Under the pieces are notes generated by a model. It did not search any database, was not told where the DNA came from, and saw only the letters and a list, made by a program, of their open reading frames with translations. A DNA stretch of 64,000 nt from Roseibium sediminicola (GTDB lineage Bacteria; Pseudomonadota; Alphaproteobacteria; Rhizobiales; Stappiaceae). The DNA lies in assembly GCF_023156505.1 (NCBI RefSeq), contig NZ_JALNMJ010000004.1:124001-188000 (forward strand). The letters are read 5' to 3'. Below are positions 28,082 through 37,261 of this stretch, piece after piece (position 1 is the first letter of the stretch; every line of letters starts with the position of its first letter). A program made the position numbers and the translations under genes.

Positions 28082-29386
28082 GTGACAGATCAGGTCCCTA
28101 CCCTCCTGCGCGGCAGATTGCTGAGTTTCCATTCGGCGCCCGCCGGACCGCAGGACACGGCTGCATACTCCTATCTGGAAGACGGCGCGCTACTGCTGAT
28201 CGACGGCAAGATTGCGGCGCAAGGTGCCTATGATGCGGTTCGCGTACAAGCCCCGGAAAACGTCCGCACTGTCGACCACCGGCCGAACCTGATCCTGCCC
28301 GGTTTCATCGACACCCACATTCACTTTCCGCAGGCCCAGGTGATCGCCTCCTGGGCCGATCAGCTGCTCGACTGGCTCAATGACTACACGTTTCCCGCCG
28401 AAATGCGCTTCGCCGACAAGGCCCACAGCGCCCGGATCGCAACGGAGTTCTACGATGCCCTGGTTGCGCAGGGGACCACCACCGCTGTTGCCTATTGTTC
28501 CAGCCACCCGGCCTCGGTCGATGCCTATTTCGAGGAAGCCGAACGGCGCGGCATGCTGATGCTCGGCGGCAAGACCATGATGGACCGCAACGCGCCGGCG
28601 GAGCTTTGTGACACCCCGCAAAGCGCCTATGACGACAGCAAGGCCCTGCTGGCGAAATGGCATGGCCGGGGCCGGGCGCATTACGTGATCACGCCCCGCT
28701 TTGCGATCACCTCGACACCGCAGCAGCTCGAGGCCGCCGGCACGCTTCTCAAGGAGCACCCGGGCTGCCACCTGCAAACCCATATCAACGAGAACCACAA
28801 CGAGATTGCCCTCACCCGTGAGCTTTATCCGGATGCCGCCCATTATCTGGGGGTCTATGAAAGCTTCGGTTTGCTGGGTCCAAAGACCCTGCTCGGCCAT
28901 TGCATCCACATGACCGGTCCTGAAATGCGGATCATGCGCGAGACCGGTTCCGTCGCGGTGTTCTGCCCGACCTCGAACCTCTTTCTCGGAAGCGGGCTAT
29001 TCGACAAGGCCGGACTGGAAGGCGCCGGGATTCGCACGGCGATTGCCACCGATGTCGGCGGTGGCACCAGCTATTCCATGCTGCGGACCCTGGACGAGGG
29101 CTACAAGATCCTGCAGCTGCAACGCCAGCGCATGCATCCTCTGACCGGCTTCTATTGGGCGACGCGCGGCAACGCGGACGCCCTGTCGCTGACGGACAGG
29201 ATCGGTACGCTCGACGCAGGCTCTGACGCGGATCTCGTGGTCCTTGATGCCCGCGCGACGCCTCCGATGGCGCTGCGCATGGAGACCGTCGAAACGCTCT
29301 CGGAGGAACTCTTCGTGCTGCAGACACTCGGCGACGACCGGGCGGTTGTGCAAACCTACGCCGCGGGGCAGGCCCTGAAAGTCTGA
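28082..29386 (+). CDS. guaD: Guanine deaminase
   Basis: A 434-residue amidohydrolase that converts guanine to xanthine. Zinc ligands are visible: His79 and His81 in FIDTHIHFPQ, a His in QTHINENHNE near residue 240, HCIHMTG near residue 278 and the Asp of ATDVGGG near residue 327. The WADQLLDWLNDYTFPAE segment just after HIH is characteristic of guanine deaminase rather than other amidohydrolases. The start is GTG at 28082, preceded by AAGGAAG; the ATG five bases upstream is out of frame. No other purine catabolism gene is adjacent. Confidence 0.93.
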   Translation: MTDQVPTLLRGRLLSFHSAPAGPQDTAAYSYLEDGALLLIDGKIAAQGAYDAVRVQAPENVRTVDHRPNLILPGFIDTHIHFPQAQVIASWADQLLDWLNDYTFPAEMRFADKAHSARIATEFYDALVAQGTTTAVAYCSSHPASVDAYFEEAERRGMLMLGGKTMMDRNAPAELCDTPQSAYDDSKALLAKWHGRGRAHYVITPRFAITSTPQQLEAAGTLLKEHPGCHLQTHINENHNEIALTRELYPDAAHYLGVYESFGLLGPKTLLGHCIHMTGPEMRIMRETGSVAVFCPTSNLFLGSGLFDKAGLEGAGIRTAIATDVGGGTSYSMLRTLDEGYKILQLQRQRMHPLTGFYWATRGNADALSLTDRIGTLDAGSDADLVVLDARATPPMALRMETVETLSEELFVLQTLGDDRAVVQTYAAGQALKV

Positions 29387-29447
29387 AGGCCAGGATGGCA
29401 ACGCTCCCGGCCGTTTCTCCAAAAACGCTCAGCACAACGGGCTGCCC

Positions 29448-29903
29448 TCAGGCGCCGGTATCCTGAAGGAACAGGTTCAACCCCGTTGTCCTGGAAGCCT
29501 CTGGATCGGTCTTATGGGCATGCACCTGGATCATCTTGCCCTCTCTGACACCATCGACGTCGCCGGTGCGCATGAAATCGCCGGAATAGACCCGACCATC
29601 AACCGGTGACCGGTAGTCGTAGCTCACCTTGACGCGTTTCTTGATAGCGCTTTCCTTGAAACCGTGCTGCTTCGCGACGATCGGTGCCAGGTCGCAGTCC
29701 ATATAGGCCAGCTCGTCGGTGTCCTTGGTGACGATCTTTTCCTTGCCGGCCTTAATGAAACACTCGGTTTTCACCGACATGATCTTGGCATCGACCAGCG
29801 TGTAATTCGTATTCAGATCATAGGCCTGTGCCATCATGAGACCGGCACCGCCTACGCCGATCACGACAATGGCAAGTGCAATTAACTTCAGTCTTCCAAA
29901 CAT
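29448..29903 (-). CDS. Unrecognised single-pass membrane or exported protein
   Basis: A 151-residue protein. The first 25 residues form a signal peptide or membrane anchor (basic start, then hydrophobic); the rest is a small soluble domain with two Cys residues about 22 apart that could form a disulphide. The DYRSPVDGRVYSGDF segment resembles DUF3592-type domains, a weak resemblance. GGAGG lies six bases upstream of the ATG. It converges with guanine deaminase. Confidence 0.65.
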   Translation of the reverse strand: MFGRLKLIALAIVVIGVGGAGLMMAQAYDLNTNYTLVDAKIMSVKTECFIKAGKEKIVTKDTDELAYMDCDLAPIVAKQHGFKESAIKKRVKVSYDYRSPVDGRVYSGDFMRTGDVDGVREGKMIQVHAHKTDPEASRTTGLNLFLQDTGA

Positions 29904-30073
29904 GTTTAGCCTCCAGAAACCCCACTTGCGGTTGTGGTTCTAGTGGCAAGGCGTATAGGGTGCGTAAAGAAACAGCGTTAACAACCACAGGTTTTACGAC
30001 CCTGTGAAAAACGTCGAGGTCGTTCCCGGTGCAATGGAGCGGGACTGCCAGGCGGCGGTCCCGCCTGAAGGTG

Positions 30074-31294
30074 TTAACCGGAGTGCTCCGGCCGATGCGG
30101 CCGTAGCACCAGGGACGTCAAAGCGCCAAGCGCAAACAGAGCAAACACAAGCGCCGCGCCAAGGAAGACAGAAGCAAATCCAAGCGCCTGGATAAACGGC
30201 GTCAGCGTCAGCGGCGAGACCACCTGCCCCAAAAACATGGCTGTCGTGATCATTCCGGAGACACTGCCGCGTCGATGCTCAGGAGCCACTTGCAGTGCCA
30301 GGGTCAGAAAAGCCGGTTGCACCAGAGCATAACCGGCCCCGACCAGCGCGGCCCCACCCAGAATAAAAATCCAGAGCGCTCCAATCGCCAGGACCGCCAG
30401 TCCGGCGCCCATCAGCAAGAACCCAAGTCCGAACGTGGCGGAAAGTCCCAATGACCCGCTGATCCGTTTGAAGACCATGGCGACACAACCGCCGGTCAGA
30501 GTAAGTGCGCCAAGGCCGAACGCCGTGCCGGAAGCCCCATCGAAACCGTTTGCTTCCAGATAGAACGGGAGCTGGCTGGGCATCAGGAAAAACATCATGA
30601 CGGTCACCATGGTCGGCACGGCGACCAGGAACGCCGGCAGAAGCCAGGCCGCCGGTGAAGCGTCGGCGGGTCCAAGATCGTTTCGAGCGCCGGCGGCCTC
30701 CTGCTGCCGCGGACCATGCAGAAACGGCAACAGCAGCGGCACCAGCAACACGGGCAGCGCATAGACCAGAAACGGCAGGCGCGGCGAAAGACCGGCGAGC
30801 CAGCCCGCAAGGCCGATATAGAGAAAGCCGCTGAAATTGATGGCTGCCGTCTGCAGCCCCATGAAAGCATTGCGGCGCGCGCCGGCAAACAGGTCACCAA
30901 CCAGGGCAACCTGGGCCGTCATGGTCAGGGCGACAGCAACACCGAGCAGAAGCCGGCTTGCCAGAATGGCCTGCAGGTCGGGCAAATACGCCCCGGCGCT
31001 GCCGCTAATAGCAAACAGCAGCACGCCCGCCAGCAGCAGTGGCACACGGCCGAACCGGTCGGCGGCCATGCCCGCGAAGGGGGCGACCAGAACCACGGAC
31101 AGCGACGGTGCGGCCACCAGAAAGCGGGTCAGGTAGGCCGCGTTCGGGTCCTCGGGGAAACTTGCCGCCAGTCCCGGCAATGCCGGACTGATGGTGGCAT
31201 TGGCCATGATCTTGAGGGTTGCGGTCATCAGCAGCGCGATGGCTGCCGATTCCAGCCAGAGCGGACGCTCTGAAGGGATTGCGTGGGATGTCAT
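30074..31294 (-). CDS. MFS efflux transporter
   Basis: A 406-residue major facilitator with about twelve helices. The loop between helices 2 and 3 carries GMAADRFGRVPLL, the MFS motif A, and helix 5 has a drug/proton-antiporter-like glycine pattern. It is probably an exporter of drugs or small metabolites. The ATG at 31294 has AAGGA eight bases upstream; the longer frame to 31360 runs through the operator and is rejected. It is divergent from the MerR regulator at 31364 and shares a MerR-type promoter with it, so expression is likely induced by the regulator's ligand. Confidence 0.9.
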   Translation of the reverse strand: MTSHAIPSERPLWLESAAIALLMTATLKIMANATISPALPGLAASFPEDPNAAYLTRFLVAAPSLSVVLVAPFAGMAADRFGRVPLLLAGVLLFAISGSAGAYLPDLQAILASRLLLGVAVALTMTAQVALVGDLFAGARRNAFMGLQTAAINFSGFLYIGLAGWLAGLSPRLPFLVYALPVLLVPLLLPFLHGPRQQEAAGARNDLGPADASPAAWLLPAFLVAVPTMVTVMMFFLMPSQLPFYLEANGFDGASGTAFGLGALTLTGGCVAMVFKRISGSLGLSATFGLGFLLMGAGLAVLAIGALWIFILGGAALVGAGYALVQPAFLTLALQVAPEHRRGSVSGMITTAMFLGQVVSPLTLTPFIQALGFASVFLGAALVFALFALGALTSLVLRPHRPEHSG

Positions 31295-31329
31295 CTTATT
31301 TTTCCTTGCGTTTCCGACACGTTGAGGCC

Positions 31330-31360
31330 AGCCTACAAATTCAAGTCGACTTGAGGTCAA
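31330..31360 (-). promoter_or_regulatory. MerR-type promoter and palindromic operator for the MFS gene
   Basis: On the minus strand, TTGACC (31360-31355) is a -35 box and TAGGCT (31335-31330) a -10 box, separated by exactly 19 bases, the over-long spacer that MerR-family activators correct by twisting DNA. The spacer contains a perfect 14-bp palindrome, TCAAGTCGACTTGA (31341-31354). The site resembles the SoxR box of enterobacteria. The ribosome binding site of merR (GAGG, 31353-31356) overlaps it, implying autoregulation. Confidence 0.8.
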
Positions 31361-31363
31361 GAG

Positions 31364-31801
31364 ATGAAATTGCTGGATATTTCAGAAGTGTCGAAACAGA
31401 CCGGCGTCGCTGCTTCGGCCATCCGCCATTACGAGGAAAAAGGCCTGATCTCCTCGCTCGGCCGGCGCGGCCTGAAACGGCTGTTCGCGCCGGAAGTCCT
31501 GGACCAGCTGGCCCTGATCACGCTCGGCAAGGCCGGCGGGTTTTCGCTGGAGGAGATCAAATCCATGTTCGGCCCGGACGGCCGCCCGGCCCTCTCGCGG
31601 GACAAGCTTCACCAAAGGGTGAGCGAACTGGACCGCCAGATCGAGCGCCTCGCCTCCCTGCGCGACATGATCCGCCACGTCGCCGACTGCCCGGCGCCCA
31701 GCCACATGGAATGTGAGAAATTTCAGCAGCTGATCCGCATCAGCGGAAAAATGAGAGAAAACACGCCCTCTTCTCGTAGCAAATCCTCGTTCAAGAATTG
31801 A
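31364..31801 (+). CDS. MerR-family transcriptional regulator
   Basis: A 145-residue regulator. The N-terminal winged helix-turn-helix (residues 4-70; ISEVSKQTGVAASAIRHYEEKGLI) is typical of MerR; a dimerising coiled coil covers about 80-108. Two cysteines (109 and 117, C-x7-C) near the end of the coil could bind a metal or form a redox switch. The four-cysteine iron-sulphur motif of SoxR is absent although the operator looks SoxR-like. It is divergent from the MFS gene and the natural regulator of it. Confidence 0.9.
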   Translation: MKLLDISEVSKQTGVAASAIRHYEEKGLISSLGRRGLKRLFAPEVLDQLALITLGKAGGFSLEEIKSMFGPDGRPALSRDKLHQRVSELDRQIERLASLRDMIRHVADCPAPSHMECEKFQQLIRISGKMRENTPSSRSKSSFKN

Positions 31802-31900
31802 ACTACTGTAGAAACTACCTAGGTTTGAATCGGTCGAATTGGCGACTGTTCAACCTTGAACCATCAGGCTCAAAAAAACTGGCATTTTGCGGGAGACGGA

Positions 31901-32473
31901 ATGGCGTTTTGGAATTGGCTCTTTGGCCGCAAAAAGCCGCCGACCGTTTTTCTCGGCGATGTCCAGATGCATCTCGACTGGAACGTCGTCAGTTCCTTTT
32001 GTCATTATTTCGGCGCCCCCGTTCAAGTAGAACCTGATCCAGACCAGCTGCGGAGCTATTTTGCGCGGACACTCGGTTTGCCACTGTTTGCGCCCGATGC
32101 GGACCTGAAGCCCGGGGACCAGCTCCTGCATCTGGCAATCACCGACTTGCGCTACGGATTTCTTGCATCACTCAACACGAACGACACCTGGATACCGCTG
32201 CTCATCCGCCCTTCCGTCACGCTTTACGGCTATCTTCTGGACATCGACAGCGGTCAGGTTCTGGCGGAAAAGCGGGTCACGCAAAAGCCCAGCTGGTTGC
32301 GCTCGGCCGATCCGGTCCTGTTCGCCTGGACCTATTTCACCGGCGATTTCGGCCCGGCACCATCGCGGCCGATGACGGATATTGCGGCCGTCAAGGCATT
32401 GCGCCAGCTGCAAAAACTTGCCGCGCACACAGCCAGGACCGGTCACCTTCTGGAAAAGAACAGGACCACCTGA
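31901..32473 (+). CDS. Unrecognised cytosolic protein
   Basis: A 190-residue protein of unknown function with no signal peptide beyond a short aromatic start (MAFWNWLFGRKK), which could be an amphipathic membrane-binding segment. The body is a mixed alpha/beta domain. GGGAG five bases upstream supports the ATG at 31901 over the one at 31856. Its last 31 bases overlap the end of the converging MATE gene. Confidence 0.6.
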   Translation: MAFWNWLFGRKKPPTVFLGDVQMHLDWNVVSSFCHYFGAPVQVEPDPDQLRSYFARTLGLPLFAPDADLKPGDQLLHLAITDLRYGFLASLNTNDTWIPLLIRPSVTLYGYLLDIDSGQVLAEKRVTQKPSWLRSADPVLFAWTYFTGDFGPAPSRPMTDIAAVKALRQLQKLAAHTARTGHLLEKNRTT

Positions 32474-33840
32474 CGGGCCTGGCGCTGGAACAGGCCCGGT
32501 CCTTTGGAGACCTCGTGATGCTGCTCGACATCGCGGATCACGAACCGGACCAACAGGATCGCGCCAAGACCGAAGACGATCCCGCCGGCCGCCTGGCCGA
32601 TCAGGACGCCCGGTGCGCCGTAAAGCACGCCACCCGCCCAGACAAACGGGATCGTGCCGAGCGTGTGCCGGCCCCAGTTCATCCAGGTGGAATAGAACGG
32701 CCGGCCCAGATTGTTGAAAAAGGCATTGGCGACAAACAGCGCGCCATTGAAGAAGAAGGCCAGCGCAAGCGGGCCGCAGAACAGATAGATCAGCGTCAGC
32801 GCCAGACCATCCGCGTCGAACAGCCGGGCGATCGGGGTTCTCAGGACAAACAGGACGAGGGCAGCCAGGCCGACGACCAGCGCGGTGAACAGCAGCGCCT
32901 CGCGCAACGTGCCGCGCACCCGGTCATAATGACCGGCGCCGTAATTCTGGCCGACGATTGGTCCGACGGCACCGGACAGGGCGAAGATCGTCGCAAAGGC
33001 CAGCGGTGTCATGCGGGCGACCACCGCCATGCCGGCAACCGCCTCCTCGCCGAACTCAGCCATCGACCGGGTCACCCAGGCCTGACCGACAGGCGTTGCC
33101 AGCTGGGTCAGGATCGCGGGGCAGGCAATCGCCGTGATCGGCGGCAATTCCTTCAGGAGGGAAAGGGGCCGCGGCAGACTGAGCCCGCCATGATACCGGA
33201 AGATCGGCGCCAGCGAGAAAAAGGCGATCGCAACGCGCGAGGCCGCGCTGGCAAGCGCCGCGCCGGTCAGTTCCATATCCAGTCCGAAGATCAGGATCGG
33301 GTCCAGCACCGCATTGACGATGCCGCCTGCGATTGTCGCCATCATGGCCCGTTTGGCATCGCCATGGGCTCTCAGGATCGCGCCTCCCGCCATGCCAAGC
33401 AGCAGCAGTGGCAGGGTCGGCACGATGATCTGCAGATATTCGACAGCCAGATCGTGTGTGTCCGCGCGCGCGCCGATCAGGCTGACCAGCTGGTTCAGCG
33501 AGAGCCAGACGGCAAGCGCAAACACGCCGCTGAAGATCACCCCGGCCGCGAGCGCGTTGGAGGCCTGCTGCCGTGCCCCTTCCCGGTCGCTGGCGCCAAG
33601 CGCCCGCGCGACGAGCGCACCCGCGGCAATGGCCACACCGATGTTGAAGGACGTGGTGAAAAACAGGATCGCGCCGGCATAGCCGACCGCGGCCGCCAGT
33701 TCCGCCTTGCCGAGCATGGAGATGAAGATCATGTCGACGAAATCGACGGCAAAGATCGCCATCAGACCGACGGAAGAGGTCAGCGACATGACCGTGACAT
33801 GCCGGAACAAGCTGCCCGTGACGAATTTGGCCTGAGCCAT
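32443..33840 (-). CDS. MATE-family efflux transporter
   Basis: A 465-residue inner-membrane multidrug/toxin exporter with about twelve helices in two halves. The start of each half carries the family pattern (VDFVDMIFISMLGKAELAAVG-like segment near residue 30, and a second such segment near residue 255). MATE proteins export cationic compounds using sodium or proton gradients. I chose the ATG at 33840 (MAQAKF) over that at 33855 because GGTGG lies just upstream. It is convergent with an unknown gene, with a 31-base overlap. Confidence 0.9.
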   Translation of the reverse strand: MAQAKFVTGSLFRHVTVMSLTSSVGLMAIFAVDFVDMIFISMLGKAELAAAVGYAGAILFFTTSFNIGVAIAAGALVARALGASDREGARQQASNALAAGVIFSGVFALAVWLSLNQLVSLIGARADTHDLAVEYLQIIVPTLPLLLLGMAGGAILRAHGDAKRAMMATIAGGIVNAVLDPILIFGLDMELTGAALASAASRVAIAFFSLAPIFRYHGGLSLPRPLSLLKELPPITAIACPAILTQLATPVGQAWVTRSMAEFGEEAVAGMAVVARMTPLAFATIFALSGAVGPIVGQNYGAGHYDRVRGTLREALLFTALVVGLAALVLFVLRTPIARLFDADGLALTLIYLFCGPLALAFFFNGALFVANAFFNNLGRPFYSTWMNWGRHTLGTIPFVWAGGVLYGAPGVLIGQAAGGIVFGLGAILLVRFVIRDVEQHHEVSKGPGLFQRQARQVVLFFSRR

Positions 33841-34066
33841 GAAACCACCCGACATTTGGGGTCAAAACTGAGCCGTGCGCCCAGTTGGAATGGAAGGCGC
33901 ATCGACTTGCCACAACTTCTTGTGGCCCACGTGAGCCTGTTTCTAAGTCGATTCATGGGCCAAGCAAACAGGCGTGCCTTTTAGCACTTTCCGTGTAGGG
34001 CATTGTCAGTTCTCTTACGTTGCGTCCTGGTCTGCCCTGCCCCTACACTCGCTTTCAGGAGGAGCT

Positions 34067-35899
34067 ATGACCCGAATGTTAGCAGCATTGATGGTCGCGG
34101 ATGCGGTCGGCTACAGCCGCAGGATGGAAGCCGATGAAGCTGCGACCGTTGCTGCGCTCACGGAATCCCGCAAAACCATCGACCAGGAGATAGAAACCTT
34201 CAATGGCACTATCATCGGGACTGCTGGTGATAGCGTCGTTGCCCGTTTTCCATCGGTTCGTGAAGCCGTTCTTGCGGCCGTGTCCTTCCAAAAACGATTA
34301 TCGGAAACACCTGAAGACGCTGCCCTGCGCTTTCGTGTCGGCATTCACTTCGGTGACGTTCTCGTCACGGACACGGAAACCTTGGGTGATGGAGTGAACA
34401 TTGCCGCTAGGGTCGAACCAACTGCCCCTCCTGAAGGAATTTGCATTTCAGCTGTCGCGTTTGACCAGCTGACGGGAGTGCCCGACCTCGAGTTCCGATC
34501 GCTTGGCAAGCGCCGGCTGAAAAACATCGCGCGTCCGGTTGAGCTCTTCTGTTGGCCACCGGATGCGGCAAGGCAAATTCAGAGACGCCGCACCCTGCGC
34601 CGCGCCGGCCAGGCCGCGGCGGTCCTAGTCCTTATTGGGGTCGGTGCCCTCTACTATGTCCAGCAGACCGCACCTGCATATGAAATGCCGACCGGCCCAC
34701 GCATAGCTGTCATGCCGTTTGACGAAATTGGATCCGGTGATGCCGGCGGGTATTTTGCTGCCGGCCTCAGCCGCGACATCAGTGCGCTTCTGTCGGAATT
34801 TTCCAATCTGTTCGTGCTCGGCCCGACGGCAACCAGCAGCCTCGATAGCAAAACAAGTTGTCGGAGCATCGCGTCCAATCTGAATGCGGATTTCATCCTG
34901 TCGGGCACCGTGCAGCTACAGGACCCGGACTTGCGGGTAACGACCCGCTTCATGGATGCAAATACCTGCCGGGAATTAAACGCACCAGGTCCGTTCACCA
35001 GAGATCTGTCGGCAACCAGCATTCTGGATGTGCAGCTTGATATTGCGCAAAAAGTTGTTGCGCAAATCGGATCCAGCGATGCACCGATTTTCGACACACG
35101 CATTATCAACGGCTTGGAGGACAAGGCACCCGAATCGCTGTCTGCCTATGAATGTGTGCTTTTGTCCTACTGGTTTTATGAAAACTTTGATCCTGACAGG
35201 CATCGCCGGGCCCGAGACTGTCTGAAACGCGCTGTCAGGATTGATCCTGACTATGCACTTGCCTGGTCGCGGTTGGCGTTTTCATACATTGAGTCAAAAA
35301 AGTACTCGATAGACACACAAGCCGACTGGGCCGAGAGGTCCTGGTCAGCAGCGCAGAAGTCTCTGGAGCTGGATCCCGGAAATCCGGACGCCTACTACGC
35401 TCTCGCCATCAGGAGCCAGATACTTGGAGAGGACAGGTCGGTATTCGCCAATCATGCCAGAAAGGCAATCGATCTCAATCCGCACGATGCATTCATTCTG
35501 GCCGATCTCGGGACCTGGATGGCCTATTCAGGGGAATGGGAACAAGGCAAGGAATGGGTCAGCCGGGCCAAACTGCTCAATCCCAACCATCAGAGCTGGT
35601 GGGACTTCATCTGGCAGCTACACGCATTTCTGGAGGGCGATTATGAAGCCTCCATTGACTACGCAATGAAAGTCAATTTGCCAAAGAACTACATGGTTCA
35701 GGCCGCCCTCACCGCAGCCTATGCCGAGGCAGACAAGATGGATCTCGCACGGTCAACCTTGGACGTGGTCCTGACCCTCAAACCCGATTACCCCGAGAAC
35801 CCCGGCGAACCCTTTCAGGCGCGCGGCATGCCTGACCAACTGATCGACAAGATCATAGAAGGCGTGAAAAAGGCCGGGCTGCCTGAAACCTCGGCATGA
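34067..35899 (+). CDS. Class III adenylate/guanylate cyclase with FlgO/TolB-like and TPR domains
   Basis: A 610-residue protein. Residues 1-165 are a class III nucleotide cyclase domain: Asp12 in MVADAVGYS and the second metal Asp in HFGDVLVTD, with the GDGVNIAARVE segment that supplies transition-state Asn and Arg. A hydrophobic helix near residues 188-205 crosses the membrane. Next come a FlgO/TolB-amino-terminal-like domain (RIAVMPFDEIG, about 218-345) and TPR repeats (about 360-570), both probably periplasmic. Cyclase activity is expected from the residues. AGGAGGAGCT precedes the ATG at 34067. It is a stand-alone gene ended by a strong hairpin. Confidence 0.88.
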   Translation: MTRMLAALMVADAVGYSRRMEADEAATVAALTESRKTIDQEIETFNGTIIGTAGDSVVARFPSVREAVLAAVSFQKRLSETPEDAALRFRVGIHFGDVLVTDTETLGDGVNIAARVEPTAPPEGICISAVAFDQLTGVPDLEFRSLGKRRLKNIARPVELFCWPPDAARQIQRRRTLRRAGQAAAVLVLIGVGALYYVQQTAPAYEMPTGPRIAVMPFDEIGSGDAGGYFAAGLSRDISALLSEFSNLFVLGPTATSSLDSKTSCRSIASNLNADFILSGTVQLQDPDLRVTTRFMDANTCRELNAPGPFTRDLSATSILDVQLDIAQKVVAQIGSSDAPIFDTRIINGLEDKAPESLSAYECVLLSYWFYENFDPDRHRRARDCLKRAVRIDPDYALAWSRLAFSYIESKKYSIDTQADWAERSWSAAQKSLELDPGNPDAYYALAIRSQILGEDRSVFANHARKAIDLNPHDAFILADLGTWMAYSGEWEQGKEWVSRAKLLNPNHQSWWDFIWQLHAFLEGDYEASIDYAMKVNLPKNYMVQAALTAAYAEADKMDLARSTLDVVLTLKPDYPENPGEPFQARGMPDQLIDKIIEGVKKAGLPETSA

Positions 35900-35928
35900 G
35901 GGCTTCGACAAAGCGGCAACGACGAAAA

Positions 35929-35954
35929 AACCCGCCGGATCGCTCCGGCGGGTT
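35929..35954. terminator. Bidirectional Rho-independent terminator
   Basis: AACCCGCCGGA (35929-35939) pairs perfectly with TCCGGCGGGTT (35944-35954) around a TCGC loop. An A-run precedes it and a T-run follows it, so it can end both the cyclase gene (plus) and the rplM-rpsI operon (minus). Confidence 0.9.
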
Positions 35955-35986
35955 TTCCATAAGCTTTGTACCAGTTGGTCCGGCGA

Positions 35987-36463
35987 TTAACGCTTGGAGA
36001 ACTGGAAGGACCGGCGAGCCTTGCGGCGGCCGAACTTCTTACGTTCGACGACGCGGCTGTCGCGGGTCAGGAAGCCGTTTTTCTTCAGAACGCCACGCAA
36101 TTCCGGCTCGTAGTGCGTCAGGGCCTTGGAAAGGCCGTGGCGCACGGCGCCGGCCTGACCGGACAGACCACCACCGGTAACAGTGGCAACAACGTCATAC
36201 TGGCCGGCACGGTCGGTCAGCATGATCGGCTGCTGAAGGATCATCTGAAGAACCGGGCGAGCGAAATACTCGGTGAAGTCCTTCTTGTTGACGATGATCT
36301 TGCCGGTGCCCGGCTTGATCCAGACGCGGGCGATCGCGTCTTTACGTTTGCCGGTTGCGTATGCGCGGCCCTGTGCGTCCAGCTTCTGGACGTGGACCGG
36401 AGCTTCGGGGGCTGCGGTTTCGACCGCGCCGCCCAGTTCTTCCAGGGATTGCAGCTCAGCCAT
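35987..36463 (-). CDS. rpsI: 30S ribosomal protein S9
   Basis: A 158-residue S9 protein of the small ribosomal subunit. The family body begins at [17 protein letters not shown] near residue 36 and ends in the conserved basic tail [17 protein letters not shown], whose last residue reaches the P-site tRNA. The first 30 residues are an acidic, Ala/Pro-rich extension usual in alphaproteobacteria. It follows rplM by two bases and is ended by a strong terminator. Confidence 0.99.
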   Translation of the reverse strand: MAELQSLEELGGAVETAAPEAPVHVQKLDAQGRAYATGKRKDAIARVWIKPGTGKIIVNKKDFTEYFARPVLQMILQQPIMLTDRAGQYDVVATVTGGGLSGQAGAVRHGLSKALTHYEPELRGVLKKNGFLTRDSRVVERKKFGRRKARRSFQFSKR

Positions 36464-36465
36464 TG

Positions 36466-36933
36466 TTAAGCCCTCTTGCCGTCATTCTTTGCATTGAGGC
36501 CCTTAACGTCGACGAGTTCCGGCGACTGAGCTTCATGCGGGTGGGTCGGACCAGCGTAAACCTTGAGGTTTTTCAGCTGCTTGTTGGACAGCGGACCGCC
36601 CGGCATCATACGCTGCACGGCTTTTTCCAGGACGCGCTCCGGAAAACGGCCTTCCAGGATGGCACGTGCGGTGCGCTCCTTGATGCCGCCCGGATGGCCG
36701 GTGTGCCAGTAGTACTTCTTGTTGTCGTACTTGCGGCCGGTGAACACGACTTTGTCCGCATTGACGACGATGACGTTGTCACCGGTGTCGATGTGAGGCG
36801 TGTAGGTCGGCAGATGCTTGCCGCGCAGGTGATTGGCGATGAAAGCGGCGAGACGGCCGACAACCATTCCTTCTGCGTCGATCAAGATCCACTTTTTTTC
36901 GACCTCAGCCGGCTTGGCAGAGAAGGTCTTCAT
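36466..36933 (-). CDS. rplM: 50S ribosomal protein L13
   Basis: A 155-residue L13 protein of the large ribosomal subunit, full length. Signature segments are [17 protein letters not shown] near the start, VTGRKYDNK-like KVVFTGRKY, and [21 protein letters not shown] near residue 112. The ATG at 36933 gives the family start; the longer frame to 37008 is rejected. It forms the usual rplM-rpsI pair. The leader contains a possible hairpin between CGAACG (36995-37000) and CGTTCG (37012-37017). Confidence 0.99.
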   Translation of the reverse strand: MKTFSAKPAEVEKKWILIDAEGMVVGRLAAFIANHLRGKHLPTYTPHIDTGDNVIVVNADKVVFTGRKYDNKKYYWHTGHPGGIKERTARAILEGRFPERVLEKAVQRMMPGGPLSNKQLKNLKVYAGPTHPHEAQSPELVDVKGLNAKNDGKRA

Positions 36934-37261
36934 GAGTTTGATCCGTACTGAGCGGTTAAAGAAAAGGCCCGCGCGGCTCCAGCAAGGGAGACAGCGAACG
37001 GACCTCAAATTCGTTCGAGGCAGCTTATACGCCTACATCAAAGTGTCGTCAATCACATTTTTTCCGCCCATCTACCAAATTAGTGTTTGTTTTCAATGCG
37101 TTAAAAAAACGGTATCCCGATACCGCATAAAATTCAACAATCCTTCACCCACGCCGGAGCGCACTTTGCCGCACTAGCGACAAATCCTCCAGTGGACTTT
37201 ACGTCAGTTTAAGATCGAGGATGCACTGATGGGGTCTTGAAGATTGCCCAAAAGGGAACGC
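36934..37261. other. Divergent intergenic region of rplM and a diguanylate cyclase gene
   Basis: 328 bases with no supportable gene. It should hold the rplM promoter (minus) and the promoter of the GGDEF gene (plus). It is AT-rich in the middle and includes the terminator-like hairpin listed separately. Confidence 0.6.
37103..37125 (-). terminator. Terminator-like hairpin upstream of rplM
   Basis: Read on the minus strand, CGGTAT and ATACCG form a six-base stem with a CGGG loop (37110-37125), followed by seven T residues (37109-37103). No protein gene on that strand ends here. It could end a small RNA, protect the rplM promoter, act as an rplM attenuator, or be an operator (16-bp palindrome). 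Confidence 0.45.

Noticed and set aside
31364-31801. Calling the MerR-family protein SoxR because of its operator
   Set aside because: The four-cysteine iron-sulphur motif that defines SoxR is absent.
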